Of a stretch of DNA of 6,810 nucleotides, positions 6,799 through 6,810 are shown piece after piece (position 1 is the first letter of the stretch; the number at the start of each line of letters is the position of its first letter). The translations under genes and the position numbers were made by a program. The stretch is from NCBI RefSeq assembly GCF_028209625.1, contig NZ_JAQLDU010000029.1, positions 1 through 6,810 of the forward strand. The letters run 5' to 3'. Under the pieces are notes generated by a model, which saw nothing but the letters and a program-made list of their open reading frames with translations, did not search any database and was not told the origin of the DNA. Source of the stretch: Collinsella aerofaciens (GTDB taxonomy: Bacteria; Actinomycetota; Coriobacteriia; Coriobacteriales; Coriobacteriaceae).

Positions 6799-6810
6799 AT
6801 GCCCCGCAGG
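6799..6810 (+). CDS. Start of a truncated ORF, possibly a Y1/REP-associated transposase
   Basis: A strong ribosome binding site GGGAGG (6785-6790) lies eight bases before an ATG at 6799. Only four codons (M-P-R-R) are inside the window. Y1-type (IS200-like, REP-associated) transposases often begin M-P-R-(R/K)-A-R, and the REP-like hairpin 49 bases upstream fits that reading. Four residues cannot prove it. It could equally be any small basic protein. The ORF is cut by the window edge, not by mutation. Confidence 0.4.

Noticed and set aside
1..6810. CRISPR array, tRNA or rRNA gene, prophage or defence island
   Set aside because: No regularly spaced repeats, cloverleaf sequence or phage/defence motifs were seen on either strand.

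Overview
The window looks like chromosomal DNA from a high-GC Gram-positive bacterium of the Actinomycetota, most plausibly a gut Coriobacteriia member of the Collinsella type. This is inferred from the GC-rich third codon positions of the core genes, strong AGGAGG-like ribosome binding sites, the tilS-hpt-ftsH gene order and the general look of the proteins. No rRNA or other decisive marker is present, so the genus is a guess.

Left part (1-1400). A perfect hairpin terminator (54-83) closes something that lies mostly outside the window. A minus-strand gene (148-615) then encodes an unrecognised hydrophilic protein with one C-terminal membrane segment. It diverges, across an AT-rich 275-base intergenic region holding short repeats and palindromes, from a plus-strand Hsp20-type small heat-shock protein gene (891-1322). 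A long, almost perfect hairpin (1351-1394) separates hsp20 from the convergent gene that follows.

Middle part (1404-3803). A minus-strand metallo-beta-lactamase-fold hydrolase of the WalJ/YycJ family (1404-2213) diverges from tilS (2262-3803), the tRNA-Ile2 lysidine synthetase, with only 48 bases between the two start codons.

Right part (3804-6810). hpt (hypoxanthine phosphoribosyltransferase, 3951-4499) and ftsH (membrane AAA+ zinc protease, 4501-6639) are separated by one base and almost certainly co-transcribed. The tilS-hpt-ftsH order is a well-known conserved arrangement joining tRNA decoding, purine salvage and membrane protein quality control. A clear Rho-independent terminator (6651-6688) ends the operon. 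The last about 110 bases hold an imperfect REP-like hairpin and then a strong ribosome binding site with the first four codons of an ORF cut off by the window edge. This arrangement resembles the upstream end of a REP-associated (Y1/IS200-like) transposase gene.

Most of the window is ordinary housekeeping sequence. Two of its genes, hsp20 and ftsH, serve protein quality control. I do not see a new defence, CRISPR, secretion or biosynthetic system. The least explained parts are the 148-615 protein, the repeat-rich hsp20 upstream region and the possible mobile element at the right edge.
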